A DNA stretch of 64,000 bases from Bacteroidales bacterium (GTDB taxonomy: Bacteria; Bacteroidota; Bacteroidia; Bacteroidales; UBA932). The stretch is from assembly GCA_017446775.1 (NCBI GenBank), contig JAFSQE010000022.1, positions 1 to 64,000 on the forward strand, given 5' to 3'. Below the pieces are notes generated by a model. That model saw only the letters and a list, made by a program, of their open reading frames with translations, did no database searches and was not told the origin of the DNA. How positions within the stretch are numbered: the first letter of the stretch is position 1; the number at the start of each line of letters is the position of its first letter. This document shows positions 7,566 to 16,580 of this stretch, in pieces. A program made the translations under genes and the position numbers.

Positions 7566-9042
7566 CTGATTCTCCCATCAAAATAACCAGTCGGTCGCCT
7601 TCGTGCAGGGCCATGCTCCCGTGCGGGACAAGGAACTTGTCGCCGCGCCGCACCATAATGACCCGGATGCCGTGGGGCAGGTTCATATCGCGCAGGGTAG
7701 CCCCCCGTTCCAGGTCTTCTGCACAAACCGTATGGTCGCGCAGCAGTCCCATCTCATCCGGAATCTCCATGCCGAATGTCTCCGCAATGGGGTCTTCACT
7801 GTAGCTGAGGCGCAGCCAGCGGGCCATGGGGTCCAGGGTCATGCCCTGAACCAGCAGAGAGAACAGGGTTATAATGAACACTATGTTGAACATCTCGGAG
7901 GCGCCTTGCAGCCCTGCGAGTACCGGGGTGAGTGCAAAGAGGATGGGACCGGCACCCTTCAGACCGACCCATGAGGTGAATATCTTGGCCCTGAATGAAA
8001 GCTTTCTGAAGGGGAGCAGGCACAGCAATACGCTGGCGGGCCGCGCCACAAACATCATGAGCACACCTATCAGGAGCGCGGGCAGCAGCCACTGCAGCAT
8101 CTGTGACGGCCGTGCCAGCAGACCCAGCATCAGGAACATCACCAGCTGCATGAGCCAGGTCATTCCGTCAAAGAAGCTGAGAATCTCTTTTCTGCCGGGC
8201 AGCTTTGTCCTGTTGCCGATAATGATGGCGGCTATGTAAAGTGCCAGCAGACCGTTACCGTGCAAAATACCGGCGATGCCGTTGGCAAAGAACCCTATGC
8301 TGAGGATCAATATAGAATACAGGGAGGTGCCGGGTAATTTGACTCTGTTCAGGAACCAGGTGGCGGAATATCCCACAATGATACCGATAATCAGGCCTAC
8401 GACGATTTGCAGCGCAAGTATCCCCAATCCGGAAAGAATCATTGATCCGGCAGGTTCCGTGGCGGCGTTTGAAGATGCAACAATCTGGGTCAGGATAATG
8501 GTCAGAGTGTATGCCATGGGGTCGTTGCTACCGGACTCGAGCTCCAGCATGGGTCCCAGGTTCTCCCTGAGATGCATCCTCTTGCCATGCAGGATGGAGA
8601 ATACCGATGCGGAATCGGTGGAGCCCATGATTGCGGCCAGCAAAAAGCAACCGAGTATGGGCGCTCCGTACAGCTTGCCAAGTATCAAGTAGATGAATAC
8701 TCCGGTAAAGAGCACCGTGAGCAGCACTCCCAGCGTAGAGAGCAGGACACCATGCCTGACTACCGGCCGTGTCTGCTTGAACGATGTTTCCAGACCTGCT
8801 GTAAACAGGATGATTGTGAGGGCGAAATGCCCAATCTCCTCGGCGCCCCTGTAGTCTTCGAAATGGAGACCGAGTCCGTCGGCCCCCGCCACCATACCGA
8901 GGATAAGGAACAGCAGCAGGGAGGGTACGCCAAAGCGGGTCCCCACTTTCATCACCAGGATGGCTGCGAAGATCAGTATGGACAGCAGCAGGAGCAGGTG
9001 CTCCGACAGCAGACTCACCGAGAAGAGAGAGAGCGGAATCAT
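7555..9042 (-). CDS. K+/H+ antiporter, CPA1/NhaP2-type with RCK_C domain
   Basis: A 495-residue inner-membrane cation-proton antiporter. About twelve hydrophobic segments fill residues 1-400 with the Na/H-exchanger pattern (LFTAGLETSF, GSTDSASVFS, ELESGSNDPMAYT). The C-terminal 70 residues form a TrkA-C/RCK_C-like regulatory domain, as in NhaP2/CvrA potassium-proton antiporters. It overlaps the STAS gene by 4 nt (ATGA) and the dipeptidase gene by 11 nt. Its position after an alarmone and phosphatase module suggests ion efflux under stress control, an inference from context only. Confidence 0.9.
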   Translation of the reverse strand: MIPLSLFSVSLLSEHLLLLLSILIFAAILVMKVGTRFGVPSLLLFLILGMVAGADGLGLHFEDYRGAEEIGHFALTIILFTAGLETSFKQTRPVVRHGVLLSTLGVLLTVLFTGVFIYLILGKLYGAPILGCFLLAAIMGSTDSASVFSILHGKRMHLRENLGPMLELESGSNDPMAYTLTIILTQIVASSNAATEPAGSMILSGLGILALQIVVGLIIGIIVGYSATWFLNRVKLPGTSLYSILILSIGFFANGIAGILHGNGLLALYIAAIIIGNRTKLPGRKEILSFFDGMTWLMQLVMFLMLGLLARPSQMLQWLLPALLIGVLMMFVARPASVLLCLLPFRKLSFRAKIFTSWVGLKGAGPILFALTPVLAGLQGASEMFNIVFIITLFSLLVQGMTLDPMARWLRLSYSEDPIAETFGMEIPDEMGLLRDHTVCAEDLERGATLRDMNLPHGIRVIMVRRGDKFLVPHGSMALHEGDRLVILMGESDDE

Positions 9043-9341
9043 TGAATCTCAAAGAGGTTGAGGAATCCTGTCATCATGAACACGCTGCGGATATCATTGC
9101 TGATGTTGCGTACAATAACTTTCCCCCCTTTCTCTGACGCTGCCTTGCGGAGCGACAGGAAGATTCTGAGCCCGGAGCTTGAGATATAGTTCAACTGGCT
9201 GCAGTCCAGAACGATGGTGCCGGCGGCATCGTTCTTCAGACTTTCAATCCTGGGTGCTATCTCCTGCGATGCGGGGGTGTCGAGCCGACCCACAAGGGCA
9301 GCTGTTACAACTTGGTTCTCTTTAGAAATATTTACTTCCAT
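9039..9341 (-). CDS. STAS-domain anti-sigma factor antagonist
   Basis: A 100-residue single-domain protein of the SpoIIAA/RsbV type. Such proteins bind an anti-sigma kinase when unphosphorylated. The phospho-site region NYISSSGLR places the likely acceptor at Ser56. It lies 5 nt after the SpoIIE phosphatase/RsbW-like ATPase gene, which could supply both the phosphatase and the kinase for this switch. No sigma factor is encoded nearby. Confidence 0.9.
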   Translation of the reverse strand: MEVNISKENQVVTAALVGRLDTPASQEIAPRIESLKNDAAGTIVLDCSQLNYISSSGLRIFLSLRKAASEKGGKVIVRNISNDIRSVFMMTGFLNLFEIQ

Positions 9342-9346
9342 ATCTG

Positions 9347-11533
9347 TTATATGTTTTTTGTCAGTGTGAGGATATTCCTGCCGTTCTTATATTCGTATGA
9401 AACATTGTCCATGATTGTCCTGACCAGATGGATGCCAAGGCCGCCTATCGGGCGCTCTTGAACAGATGCGTTTATGTCTGGTTCGGGAGCAGCCGTAGGG
9501 TCAAACGGAACGCCGCTGTCGCTGATGATGAACTCCAGGGAGCCGTCCTTTTTGGTCGCGGTTATCACCACTGTCCCATGAGTCCCATTCGGATATGCAT
9601 ACAGGATGACATTTGTAACAGCCTCTTCTATGGCAAGGTTGAGGCTCATGGCAAGGCTGCTCCCGATGCCGGAGCTTTCGCAGATCTCTTCCATGAAACC
9701 GGCCAGCCTGGAAATCTGGGACACCTTGTTGTCCAGGGTAATCCTGTGTTCTTCCTGCGCGAGGGCGTCTCCCAGATAGTGGAGGAACAGCATGGTGAGA
9801 TCGTCGCTCTGGGGGGCGCTCCCCACAAAGTCGTTGACATGCTTCTGCATGTTCTTAAGATGGTCGAAGGCATTCTTGCGCCCGTGGAGGGCGGCCTCTA
9901 TACGGTAGACGCCGAACTGCTCATGTGCATTGTTCTCCGCCTCCGACAGGCCGTCGGTATAGAGGAACAATGCATCGTCGTAATGCAGTTGTATCTCCTG
10001 TTCAACAAAATCCATCCCCTTGAGCACGCCCAGCGGGAGATTTGCCTCCACCGGCAGGTTCAGGATGGAATCGGTGAGTATCATGGGGGGATTATGGCCG
10101 GCGTTACAGTATGTCAGATGGCCGTCGGAGAGGTTCAGCACACCCAGGAAGAAGGTCACGAACATGTCGGTCTCGTTCATGTCGGCCAGGCTGTTGTTGA
10201 GGTTGGAGAGTATGGCGCTGGGGCTGTCTTCGTGGGCGGAGATGGTGCGGAACATGCTGCGGGTCACCGCCATCACCAGGGATGCCGGAATCCCCTTTCC
10301 GCTTACATCTCCGAGACAGAAGAACAGTTTCTCGTCCCGGATGAAGTAGTCATACAGGTCGCCTCCTACCTCCTTGGCAGGGACGATATCCGCGGCGATA
10401 TCCAGATCGTGTCTCTCCGGGAAGGGAGGGAATACCTTGGGAACCATCGACATCTGTATTTCGCTGGCGATGTGCAGTTCGTTTTCCATCTTCTCCCTGC
10501 GTTCGTTGAGCCTGTTGAATCTGATCTGGCTGCGGGCCAGCGCCTGGAGAATAAGTATCAGCATCAGCAGTCCCAGGACCTGGAGCAGCTTGACATTGCG
10601 GTCGGTTTTGCGGAAACTTCCAAAGATGTCATCTTCAGGAATCACGATGCACATAGACCACCCGGTGCGTTCAACAGGGGCATAAAATGTAAACCACTTT
10701 ACATTGCCGGCAGACAACACCGTGTTGCCGTATTCACCGCCCAGCATAGCCTGCTGCATTTGTTTGAACTCTTCGCTACTGCGAAACATCTCTACCCGTT
10801 CTGCGACAGACTGCAGCAGTGCGAGGTCCTGTGCCGGGTTCATCATCAACTGTCCGGTCCGGCTTGTCATCAGGCAGATGGCGTTGGGATATATATCTAT
10901 GTGACCGGTGAGGTCGGCAAGCCATTCCAGGGATATGTCTCCGGTAATGACTGCAGACTGCCTGCCATGTTTATCTTTGATGGGCTCGGAATATGTGGTC
11001 ATCAATATTTCGCCGCCGCCTTCGTCTACATATGGTTCAGACCAGTATCCTCTATCTGTCTCAAGCGGTTTGACAAACCACTCCTGGGAAGGATAATCGT
11101 ATTCTGATGTGGCGAGAGTCTTGATGGCGATTGTGTCGGCCTGCTGACATACATACGGGGCGTAGAGCGGGTACCGGCGGCTGTACCCCGGCATAAGGGC
11201 TACGGTAGAGCCTACCACGACGGGGTTGCCCTCAACTATGCGTTGGCATACACGGGAGAGGCTGTCGGGGACATCCAGGCACCACTGTGCGATCCAGATA
11301 CTGTTTCGTACTGCCGATTCGGTCTGATTAATCACGTCCATTACCCTGTTACGAGTGGCCTCCAGCTGGGTTTCCGCCCGCTTGGTTGCCTCAGCCACAA
11401 GCCCTTTCTTGGAATAGTAGTACTGGATAAGGGAAGTGGCTTCAAGAGTAAGGGCGGCGACCAGCACAAGCAGCAGACCTGCCCATGCAGATCTGTTCAG
11501 GAACGATTTTTTATTGGTCTCGATGTTTTTCAT
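9347..11533 (-). CDS. Membrane sensor: Cache-like domain + SpoIIE phosphatase + RsbW-like ATPase
   Basis: A 728-residue inner-membrane protein. A transmembrane helix (about 13-34) and a second one (about 322-345) enclose a periplasmic segment of roughly 290 residues that looks like a Cache-type sensor. A coiled linker leads to a PP2C/SpoIIE phosphatase (about 370-590) with metal-site motifs KEVGGDLYDYF and GDVSGKGIPASL. The last 115 residues are an RsbW-type HATPase with NLAIEEAVTNV (N-box) and IGGLGIHLV (G-box). Opposing kinase and phosphatase activities therefore share one chain, with the STAS protein next door as likely substrate. It overlaps the kinase gene upstream by 4 nt. Confidence 0.9.
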   Translation of the reverse strand: MKNIETNKKSFLNRSAWAGLLLVLVAALTLEATSLIQYYYSKKGLVAEATKRAETQLEATRNRVMDVINQTESAVRNSIWIAQWCLDVPDSLSRVCQRIVEGNPVVVGSTVALMPGYSRRYPLYAPYVCQQADTIAIKTLATSEYDYPSQEWFVKPLETDRGYWSEPYVDEGGGEILMTTYSEPIKDKHGRQSAVITGDISLEWLADLTGHIDIYPNAICLMTSRTGQLMMNPAQDLALLQSVAERVEMFRSSEEFKQMQQAMLGGEYGNTVLSAGNVKWFTFYAPVERTGWSMCIVIPEDDIFGSFRKTDRNVKLLQVLGLLMLILILQALARSQIRFNRLNERREKMENELHIASEIQMSMVPKVFPPFPERHDLDIAADIVPAKEVGGDLYDYFIRDEKLFFCLGDVSGKGIPASLVMAVTRSMFRTISAHEDSPSAILSNLNNSLADMNETDMFVTFFLGVLNLSDGHLTYCNAGHNPPMILTDSILNLPVEANLPLGVLKGMDFVEQEIQLHYDDALFLYTDGLSEAENNAHEQFGVYRIEAALHGRKNAFDHLKNMQKHVNDFVGSAPQSDDLTMLFLHYLGDALAQEEHRITLDNKVSQISRLAGFMEEICESSGIGSSLAMSLNLAIEEAVTNVILYAYPNGTHGTVVITATKKDGSLEFIISDSGVPFDPTAAPEPDINASVQERPIGGLGIHLVRTIMDNVSYEYKNGRNILTLTKNI

Positions 11534-12360
11534 AAGATAGATGCAAGGGCTTGGCGGAACTCCGGCATCGGCTGCTTTGTGTCGCGCTCTATAATGAGTG
11601 TCTTGAGCCCGGCGTAGGGCCGTATTTGCTCTTCAATCTCCTTCAGGGGTCTGTCCGCGCCAAAATAGACGGGAGCGAATTCCTGCCAGAAGAGGGTGGA
11701 GAGGGACTTGGGCATGTGGAATGTCTCAAGTATGAAAGCTTCGTCGCTGAGGCAGCAGCAAAGATATACCATTGCTACGTCAAACAGGTGATTGCCCCAG
11801 CAGAAGTCGCCAAGGTCTATAAAGTACCGTTTGTCGCCCACAAAAATCGCATTGCTGTACTGCAGGTCGCCGTGGATGGCGGTATCTTCGTCAGGGGTGT
11901 CGGCTATGAAGCGTCCAAGCTTGTCTTTCTCTGTGGCGGTGAAGAACGGATTCTGCTCCAGCAACTGGAAATATCTCTCTTTAACGTTCTTAAAGGCAGC
12001 TTTGTCCACATGGGTGGCGTGCAACTTGCGGCACATCAGAGCGAACTCTGTGGCGAATTGCGCCACTTTCTCCGGTTCGTCGGCAGTAGCGCGGGAGTAT
12101 GACTTCTTGCCGGCGATGCGCCTGAAGCGGATGCCGTAGCGTCCGTCTTCTGTAACGACATAATCACCCGGTTCCGGGGTTGGGATACCCATGTCGAATA
12201 CCTTGCGCGCCAGAATCATCTCGTCCAGCGGCTGCTCTATCTTGCCCGGGAAGTAGAGCTTGAGCATCACAGAGGGGTCGCTGCGGTGGTCGTAGCTCTC
12301 GCCGTTGGCGCCTCCTCCGGAGAGGATATAATCGCTAAGGGATATCTTAATTGCTTCCAT
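11530..12360 (-). CDS. APH/choline kinase-fold kinase of the TIGR02172 type
   Basis: A 276-residue cytoplasmic protein with the aminoglycoside phosphotransferase fold. The catalytic loop HGDLQYSN (163-170, base Asp165) and the metal-binding IDLGDF (181-186) are intact. It resembles a paralogous family first noted in Fibrobacter (TIGR02172), whose substrate is not known to me. Antibiotic resistance should not be assumed. It overlaps the hydrolase gene before it by 14 nt and the phosphatase gene after it by 4 nt, so it is translationally coupled to an alarmone module. Confidence 0.75.
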   Translation of the reverse strand: MEAIKISLSDYILSGGGANGESYDHRSDPSVMLKLYFPGKIEQPLDEMILARKVFDMGIPTPEPGDYVVTEDGRYGIRFRRIAGKKSYSRATADEPEKVAQFATEFALMCRKLHATHVDKAAFKNVKERYFQLLEQNPFFTATEKDKLGRFIADTPDEDTAIHGDLQYSNAIFVGDKRYFIDLGDFCWGNHLFDVAMVYLCCCLSDEAFILETFHMPKSLSTLFWQEFAPVYFGADRPLKEIEEQIRPYAGLKTLIIERDTKQPMPEFRQALASIL

Positions 12361-12931
12361 TGAACACCTGGTTTATAAGTCGTTCGAATTCCTGGTAAGC
12401 AAATGTGCCGGAGAGTTCCTGCAGGGATTCTGCAAGGCCGCGGTAGTGCCATTCGTGCTCTTTGCGGCCGGTGACGTGGAACAGGCTCCACAGCTCATCG
12501 CCCCGGACGGCATAATCGCGGGCGATGGCCCGCATGTTGGAGAGTTTGTCGCCCAGTGCCACAATCTTTGCATCGCGGGGGGCTTTTGCAAGCCTGTCGA
12601 TTGCATCCTGCTTGCGGGCGTGCCAGCTCTCCTGCTCACTGACACCGTCTTCAAAGGTATCGCTCTCTGCCGCCACCAGACAGGCAACCCGCTCTCCGAA
12701 TCCGGCACGTATCTCATCTATGGTTACATCGGTATCTTCTACGGTATCATGCAGCGCGGCGGCGGCCAGAAGCTCCTGGTCTGACGTCATGGTGGCAACA
12801 ATCTCCACCGCCTCCATCGGATGTACGATGTAAGGGAAGCCCTTGCCCCGTCGCTCGGTGCCGGCATGGGCCTTCACCGCGAAGATTATTGCGCGGTCCA
12901 GAAGGTCTGTATCAAGGTTTTTGCCTGCCAT
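12347..12931 (-). CDS. Small alarmone hydrolase (HD domain, Mesh1/SpoT-like)
   Basis: A 194-residue single-domain HD phosphohydrolase. The SpoT-type hydrolase residues are complete: GKGFPYIVHP (His38), HDTVEDT (His61, Asp62, Glu65, Asp66) and GDKLSNMRAI (Asp near 137). Enzymes of this type remove pyrophosphate from ppGpp or (pp)pApp. There is no synthetase, TGS or ACT domain. It starts 3 nt after the stop of a separate synthetase gene, so synthesis and breakdown are encoded as adjacent single-activity proteins, as in toxSAS toxin-antitoxin pairs where such a hydrolase is the antidote. Confidence 0.88.
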   Translation of the reverse strand: MAGKNLDTDLLDRAIIFAVKAHAGTERRGKGFPYIVHPMEAVEIVATMTSDQELLAAAALHDTVEDTDVTIDEIRAGFGERVACLVAAESDTFEDGVSEQESWHARKQDAIDRLAKAPRDAKIVALGDKLSNMRAIARDYAVRGDELWSLFHVTGRKEHEWHYRGLAESLQELSGTFAYQEFERLINQVFNGSN

Positions 12932-12934
12932 ACG

Positions 12935-14044
12935 TTACTGGTTCATGAAGGGTAGGTCTTTGCACTGTTCCATCAGGAAATCTGCCATGGTACCGTTGAT
13001 CTCGGATTCGCCGTTAAGGATATCCAGCATCCGTTTGAGCCCGATGCGACCGCCGCCGTTCTTTAGTATATATGCGGTGCAAAGGTTCTGCGGCGCCAAA
13101 GTTGAGGCGAGGATGTCCAGATCCGTCAGGCCCATCTGGAAGCATGCGATCTGATATGCTGCTTCCGAGAAATCCTTTATCAGGGAGGATATGTCACCCA
13201 ACGTGTTAAAGCCCAGCATCTTGAAGATTGGCAGGAATGCCGACATGTCCACCTGCTGAATCTCTGCCTGATTGATGGATGAGATGCGGTGGTTGAGCCG
13301 GTCAAAGGGACCTATGGCAAGATAACTGCGGAATGAATCACCGTCCAGCTGTACATCCGACAGGTTGCCGGAGGATACCAGGTTCTGTACGTTGCGGCGG
13401 TAGTCCGACAGCTCGCGGCGGATGCGGCTGAACTCGTCGTCTACAAGTTCCAGCATCCCGGCCATGCGGCTGAGCTGGCGCAGGTATACCTTCGGAATCT
13501 CAACGCCGCTCTTGTAGCCAATGTCGTGGTCCATGTTTGCCCAGGCGTGCTGCAAAACGGTGCGCATCTGCACCTCGAAGCGGATTCTGTTCAGCTCAGG
13601 ATGCTCAGGGTCACTGTATGAAGATTCCGGAATACGGCAGATATAGTGCAGAGAAAGGTAGCCGAAACTGTCGGTGTCGTGGATCTTGCGCTTGTCTACC
13701 GAATTCTCCCAGTCTATCTCGAAAAGACGCTCCAGCACAGATGCCACCTTGTCCACATCGTCTATGTAGAAGGTGATAACGCGCAGCCCTATGATATCGG
13801 TGATGTCAAAGATATCTTTGTATTTGTAGCCCTTGAGTTTCAGCTTCCCGGCCAGTGAGTCTTCTGCCTTTACGCGCCGCTCTACCGCAGCCACTATGAA
13901 TCCGGCTTCGGCAAAGAATTCCTGAAGCTTCTCCGGAATGACTTCTGCCATCTTCGAATATACAGGCAACAGGGCGCGATACTGCTCCAGCAGCTGCTCT
14001 GAGTGGGGGTCAAGGGATATTGATGCCATAGTCTCTTTTGACAA
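12935..14044 (-). CDS. RelA/SpoT-domain alarmone synthetase with C-terminal extension
   Basis: A 369-residue protein with a RelA_SpoT nucleotidyltransferase domain at about 52-185: RRVKAEDSLAGKL, ITDIIGLRVITFY (Asp83), SFGYLSLHY and FEVQMRTVLQHAW (catalytic Glu157). There is no hydrolase domain. Residues 215-369 form an extension I do not recognise, containing predicted helices. The expected product is (p)ppGpp; some such proteins make ppApp or pyrophosphorylate tRNA instead, and which applies cannot be read from the sequence. The hydrolase gene follows after 3 nt. The gene sits 7 nt behind a DUF5723-like gene in the long minus-strand run. Confidence 0.88.
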   Translation of the reverse strand: MSKETMASISLDPHSEQLLEQYRALLPVYSKMAEVIPEKLQEFFAEAGFIVAAVERRVKAEDSLAGKLKLKGYKYKDIFDITDIIGLRVITFYIDDVDKVASVLERLFEIDWENSVDKRKIHDTDSFGYLSLHYICRIPESSYSDPEHPELNRIRFEVQMRTVLQHAWANMDHDIGYKSGVEIPKVYLRQLSRMAGMLELVDDEFSRIRRELSDYRRNVQNLVSSGNLSDVQLDGDSFRSYLAIGPFDRLNHRISSINQAEIQQVDMSAFLPIFKMLGFNTLGDISSLIKDFSEAAYQIACFQMGLTDLDILASTLAPQNLCTAYILKNGGGRIGLKRMLDILNGESEINGTMADFLMEQCKDLPFMNQ

Positions 14045-14051
14045 GGAGGGG

Positions 14052-15401
14052 TTACAAATCGTAGGTAAGGCCTACGGTGACAACTTTGTTGTTAGGCTTG
14101 AGCGGGACGTCGCTGTAAGGTACTGTGCCGCCAAACCCGTTGCTTAAAGCGGCGGTGAGGCGGAAGTTGTAAACGGCAGCGTTGAGGGCACAGCCCCATA
14201 CCGGGCCGTATGTGCCGGTGCCGCCGTTTCCGGTGACAGAGAAACAGTTGAAAGGATTCCATGCCAGCACGCCACGCACCTCGCGGTAGTCCATCCCACG
14301 GCAGCCGATGTAATTGCCGGTTGCACCTATTGCAAGCGCCCTGTAGAAGGGCATTTCGTATTTTGCGGCCAGGTTCACATTGAACGGGATGGCTTCAATG
14401 CTCTTCCAGCTCTCTACCGATTTTATCTTTATGGAGTGGATGAAATCGTCCCGCACATCTTTGAACTGAGCGGTGATATTACCCTCTTTGATATCGTCCA
14501 GGGAGAGGTTTTTTACGCCGGTGAAGGTTGTTGTCCCCTCCGATTTGCCGGCGTTGCCGTAATACCAGAGTATTCCGCCCAGATCGAGCACGGAGGCAGA
14601 AAGGGTGAGACCTTCCAGAGGAGTTACTATAACGCCCAGGTCTATGGCCAGTCCCGCACCGGAGGGGAGTTTCCACTTATCCTTTGAGCTCAAATCAAGG
14701 AGATTGAGGTAGCCGTTTTCATCGGCACGGATCTTTGACCAGCGGCTGGTCAGATCCAGGTCGGCTTCGACATCGGCGGTATAGGCATCTTCAGTGAAGT
14801 TCATGTCAAAACGGGTGACACTGTAGTTGAGTGACTCGATACCTACGAGAAGTTTGGCGCGTGCCCCAACGGAAACGATGTCAGAGAACTTGTAAGAGTA
14901 GCCGTAGGCCACCTCTGTAATAACATTCCCGAATGCCCTCATCCCGGAGAGGTCGTATGCAGCTTCTCCGGTGCCAAGCTTGGCTATTGAGAAAATCTCC
15001 AGGGGGATGGAGGCGCCATAGGTTGCCCTGATGTTGGCCTCCAGGGTGTGATACGCCTTATCTTTTCTCCAACCGTAGCTGACCAGGTTGAAATTTATGT
15101 TGCCGGTGAAAAAATTGTCATCTGACAGGCTTCCCAGAAACTCTTCTGCCGATACACTGGAGTGCAGAGCCGTTACCACGTCATCTTCGCGCGGGAACAG
15201 GAAACTTGCAGCTCCAAAGTTGTTGCGGGTCTGGTTCTCCCATTGCCCGACGCTCAAAAAGCCCGACTCGTTCTGGATGGCGGGATTGTGGCGGTACCCG
15301 AGGCGGTATCCGTCAAGGAAAAGGGCCTGCTGGAAGGTTTGTGCGTGCATGCCGATGGCTATAAAAGCCATCGCAGCGAATACTGATATCTTCTTTTTCA
15401 T
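14052..15401 (-). CDS. DUF5723-like secreted beta-rich protein
   Basis: A 449-residue protein with a cleavable signal ending in GMHAQ. The body alternates aromatic and glycine residues in short strands and ends in VTVGLTYDL, as in outer-membrane barrels. It resembles the DUF5723 family of Bacteroidota. Function is unknown. It is the fourth of four envelope genes at the head of the operon. Confidence 0.7.
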   Translation of the reverse strand: MKKKISVFAAMAFIAIGMHAQTFQQALFLDGYRLGYRHNPAIQNESGFLSVGQWENQTRNNFGAASFLFPREDDVVTALHSSVSAEEFLGSLSDDNFFTGNINFNLVSYGWRKDKAYHTLEANIRATYGASIPLEIFSIAKLGTGEAAYDLSGMRAFGNVITEVAYGYSYKFSDIVSVGARAKLLVGIESLNYSVTRFDMNFTEDAYTADVEADLDLTSRWSKIRADENGYLNLLDLSSKDKWKLPSGAGLAIDLGVIVTPLEGLTLSASVLDLGGILWYYGNAGKSEGTTTFTGVKNLSLDDIKEGNITAQFKDVRDDFIHSIKIKSVESWKSIEAIPFNVNLAAKYEMPFYRALAIGATGNYIGCRGMDYREVRGVLAWNPFNCFSVTGNGGTGTYGPVWGCALNAAVYNFRLTAALSNGFGGTVPYSDVPLKPNNKVVTVGLTYDL

Positions 15402-15407
15402 AGCAGT

Positions 15408-16565
15408 TTACTCTTGAGGGATGGTTATACCGCCGGTAATCCTGGCGGAAGATGATTTTACATACAGCCCCTGGTCTGCGCAGAGCGCTACGTCGCCCAG
15501 GTCGCTGCCTGCAGATAGATTCAGATCCACAAGCATTCCGGAGATATCGGGGATGGTGCCTTCCAAAGCCTCTACCGACAGGGTGATTGTGGTGGAGGCA
15601 GGTTTCTCCTCTGAGCCGCCGGGAACGGTTACATCGCCGGTTATTACAATATTCTCGTCCACTTCCTGGCTTCCGTCTTCCTTGGGGGGCTTGACTGCCC
15701 TGATATTGCTGATGTTTACAGAAAGGGGAATGGTGCTCTCAAGATCTACAGTAAACTGGCATTTCTTCAGCCGGTATTTGCCGATGGCCACATCCGCACT
15801 GTTGATGGAAAGGTCGCTCACAGGGATAGAGAAATTTTCGCCAACGGCGATACCGCAGGAGAAATAATAGGAGAATGCAAAGAACAGGTTCCCGTTCTTG
15901 TCGGAGACCTTCGACAGCGGATTTGCCGGAAGGTCCAATGTCAGGTTGGACAAAGAGATGTAAGCGACCGGATCGGTGATCTCTTCGGGCAGGGCAATGG
16001 TCAAAAGCTCTTTTGTACTGCCGCCGGGCATTGTGAAATTGTCCAACCCTTCAATCCTGGTGGAGGTGATGCCGCCGGCTCCCATACAGGTGGCACTTGC
16101 GTCGCAACTGGCCGGGACATTCACGTAAAGCGGATTGCTGGCGCTGACCACAATCTTCTGGTTTACGGCCTTGAGGTTTATATATCCCAGCAGGCTTGCC
16201 ATACCCCCGATGTATCCCATCTGAAAACCGGAATTCCACGTCTGGGCGGTTGAAACATCGCCGAGGCGCTTCTCCAGCTCATATATGTTGATGCGGAAGA
16301 TGTCTCCGCTGGCGTCCAGGATAAGATTGCCGTCGGCATCCTGTTTGATATACTCCGCAACCATGCCGCCAAGACCCTCCAGCTTGCTGACTCCGTTAAG
16401 GGTGGAGCCGATGGTAAGGGGGCCGATGCTACCCAGGGGGACCGATATCTCATCTTCAAAGAGGGTTAATTCTTTGTTGATACCCTCCGAGATATCGTAC
16501 TCCATATTTGAACATGCGGCGCAGAGAATGGCGATGGCCGCAAATACGATTGATTTGAATCTCAT
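15408..16565 (-). CDS. Lipoprotein of unknown function
   Basis: A 385-residue lipoprotein with signal and lipobox LCAAC near residue 18. The mature part is rich in beta-strand-like segments with repeated Ig-like alternation and stretches such as VPGGSEEKPASTTITLSVE. I do not recognise a family. It lies 6 nt from the next gene and 15 nt from the previous one, so it belongs to the same transcript as the two barrel-like proteins around it. Confidence 0.65.
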   Translation of the reverse strand: MRFKSIVFAAIAILCAACSNMEYDISEGINKELTLFEDEISVPLGSIGPLTIGSTLNGVSKLEGLGGMVAEYIKQDADGNLILDASGDIFRINIYELEKRLGDVSTAQTWNSGFQMGYIGGMASLLGYINLKAVNQKIVVSASNPLYVNVPASCDASATCMGAGGITSTRIEGLDNFTMPGGSTKELLTIALPEEITDPVAYISLSNLTLDLPANPLSKVSDKNGNLFFAFSYYFSCGIAVGENFSIPVSDLSINSADVAIGKYRLKKCQFTVDLESTIPLSVNISNIRAVKPPKEDGSQEVDENIVITGDVTVPGGSEEKPASTTITLSVEALEGTIPDISGMLVDLNLSAGSDLGDVALCADQGLYVKSSSARITGGITIPQE

Positions 16566-16580
16566 TTGGTGAGTATTTTA

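Noticed and set aside
9428..11107. Reading frame of 559 codons opposite the phosphatase gene
   Set aside because: Antisense shadow in GC-rich DNA; no recognisable domain, while the minus-strand gene has complete motifs.
11530..12360. Aminoglycoside resistance kinase
   Set aside because: Only the general fold and catalytic loop match; context and family point to an unknown cellular substrate.
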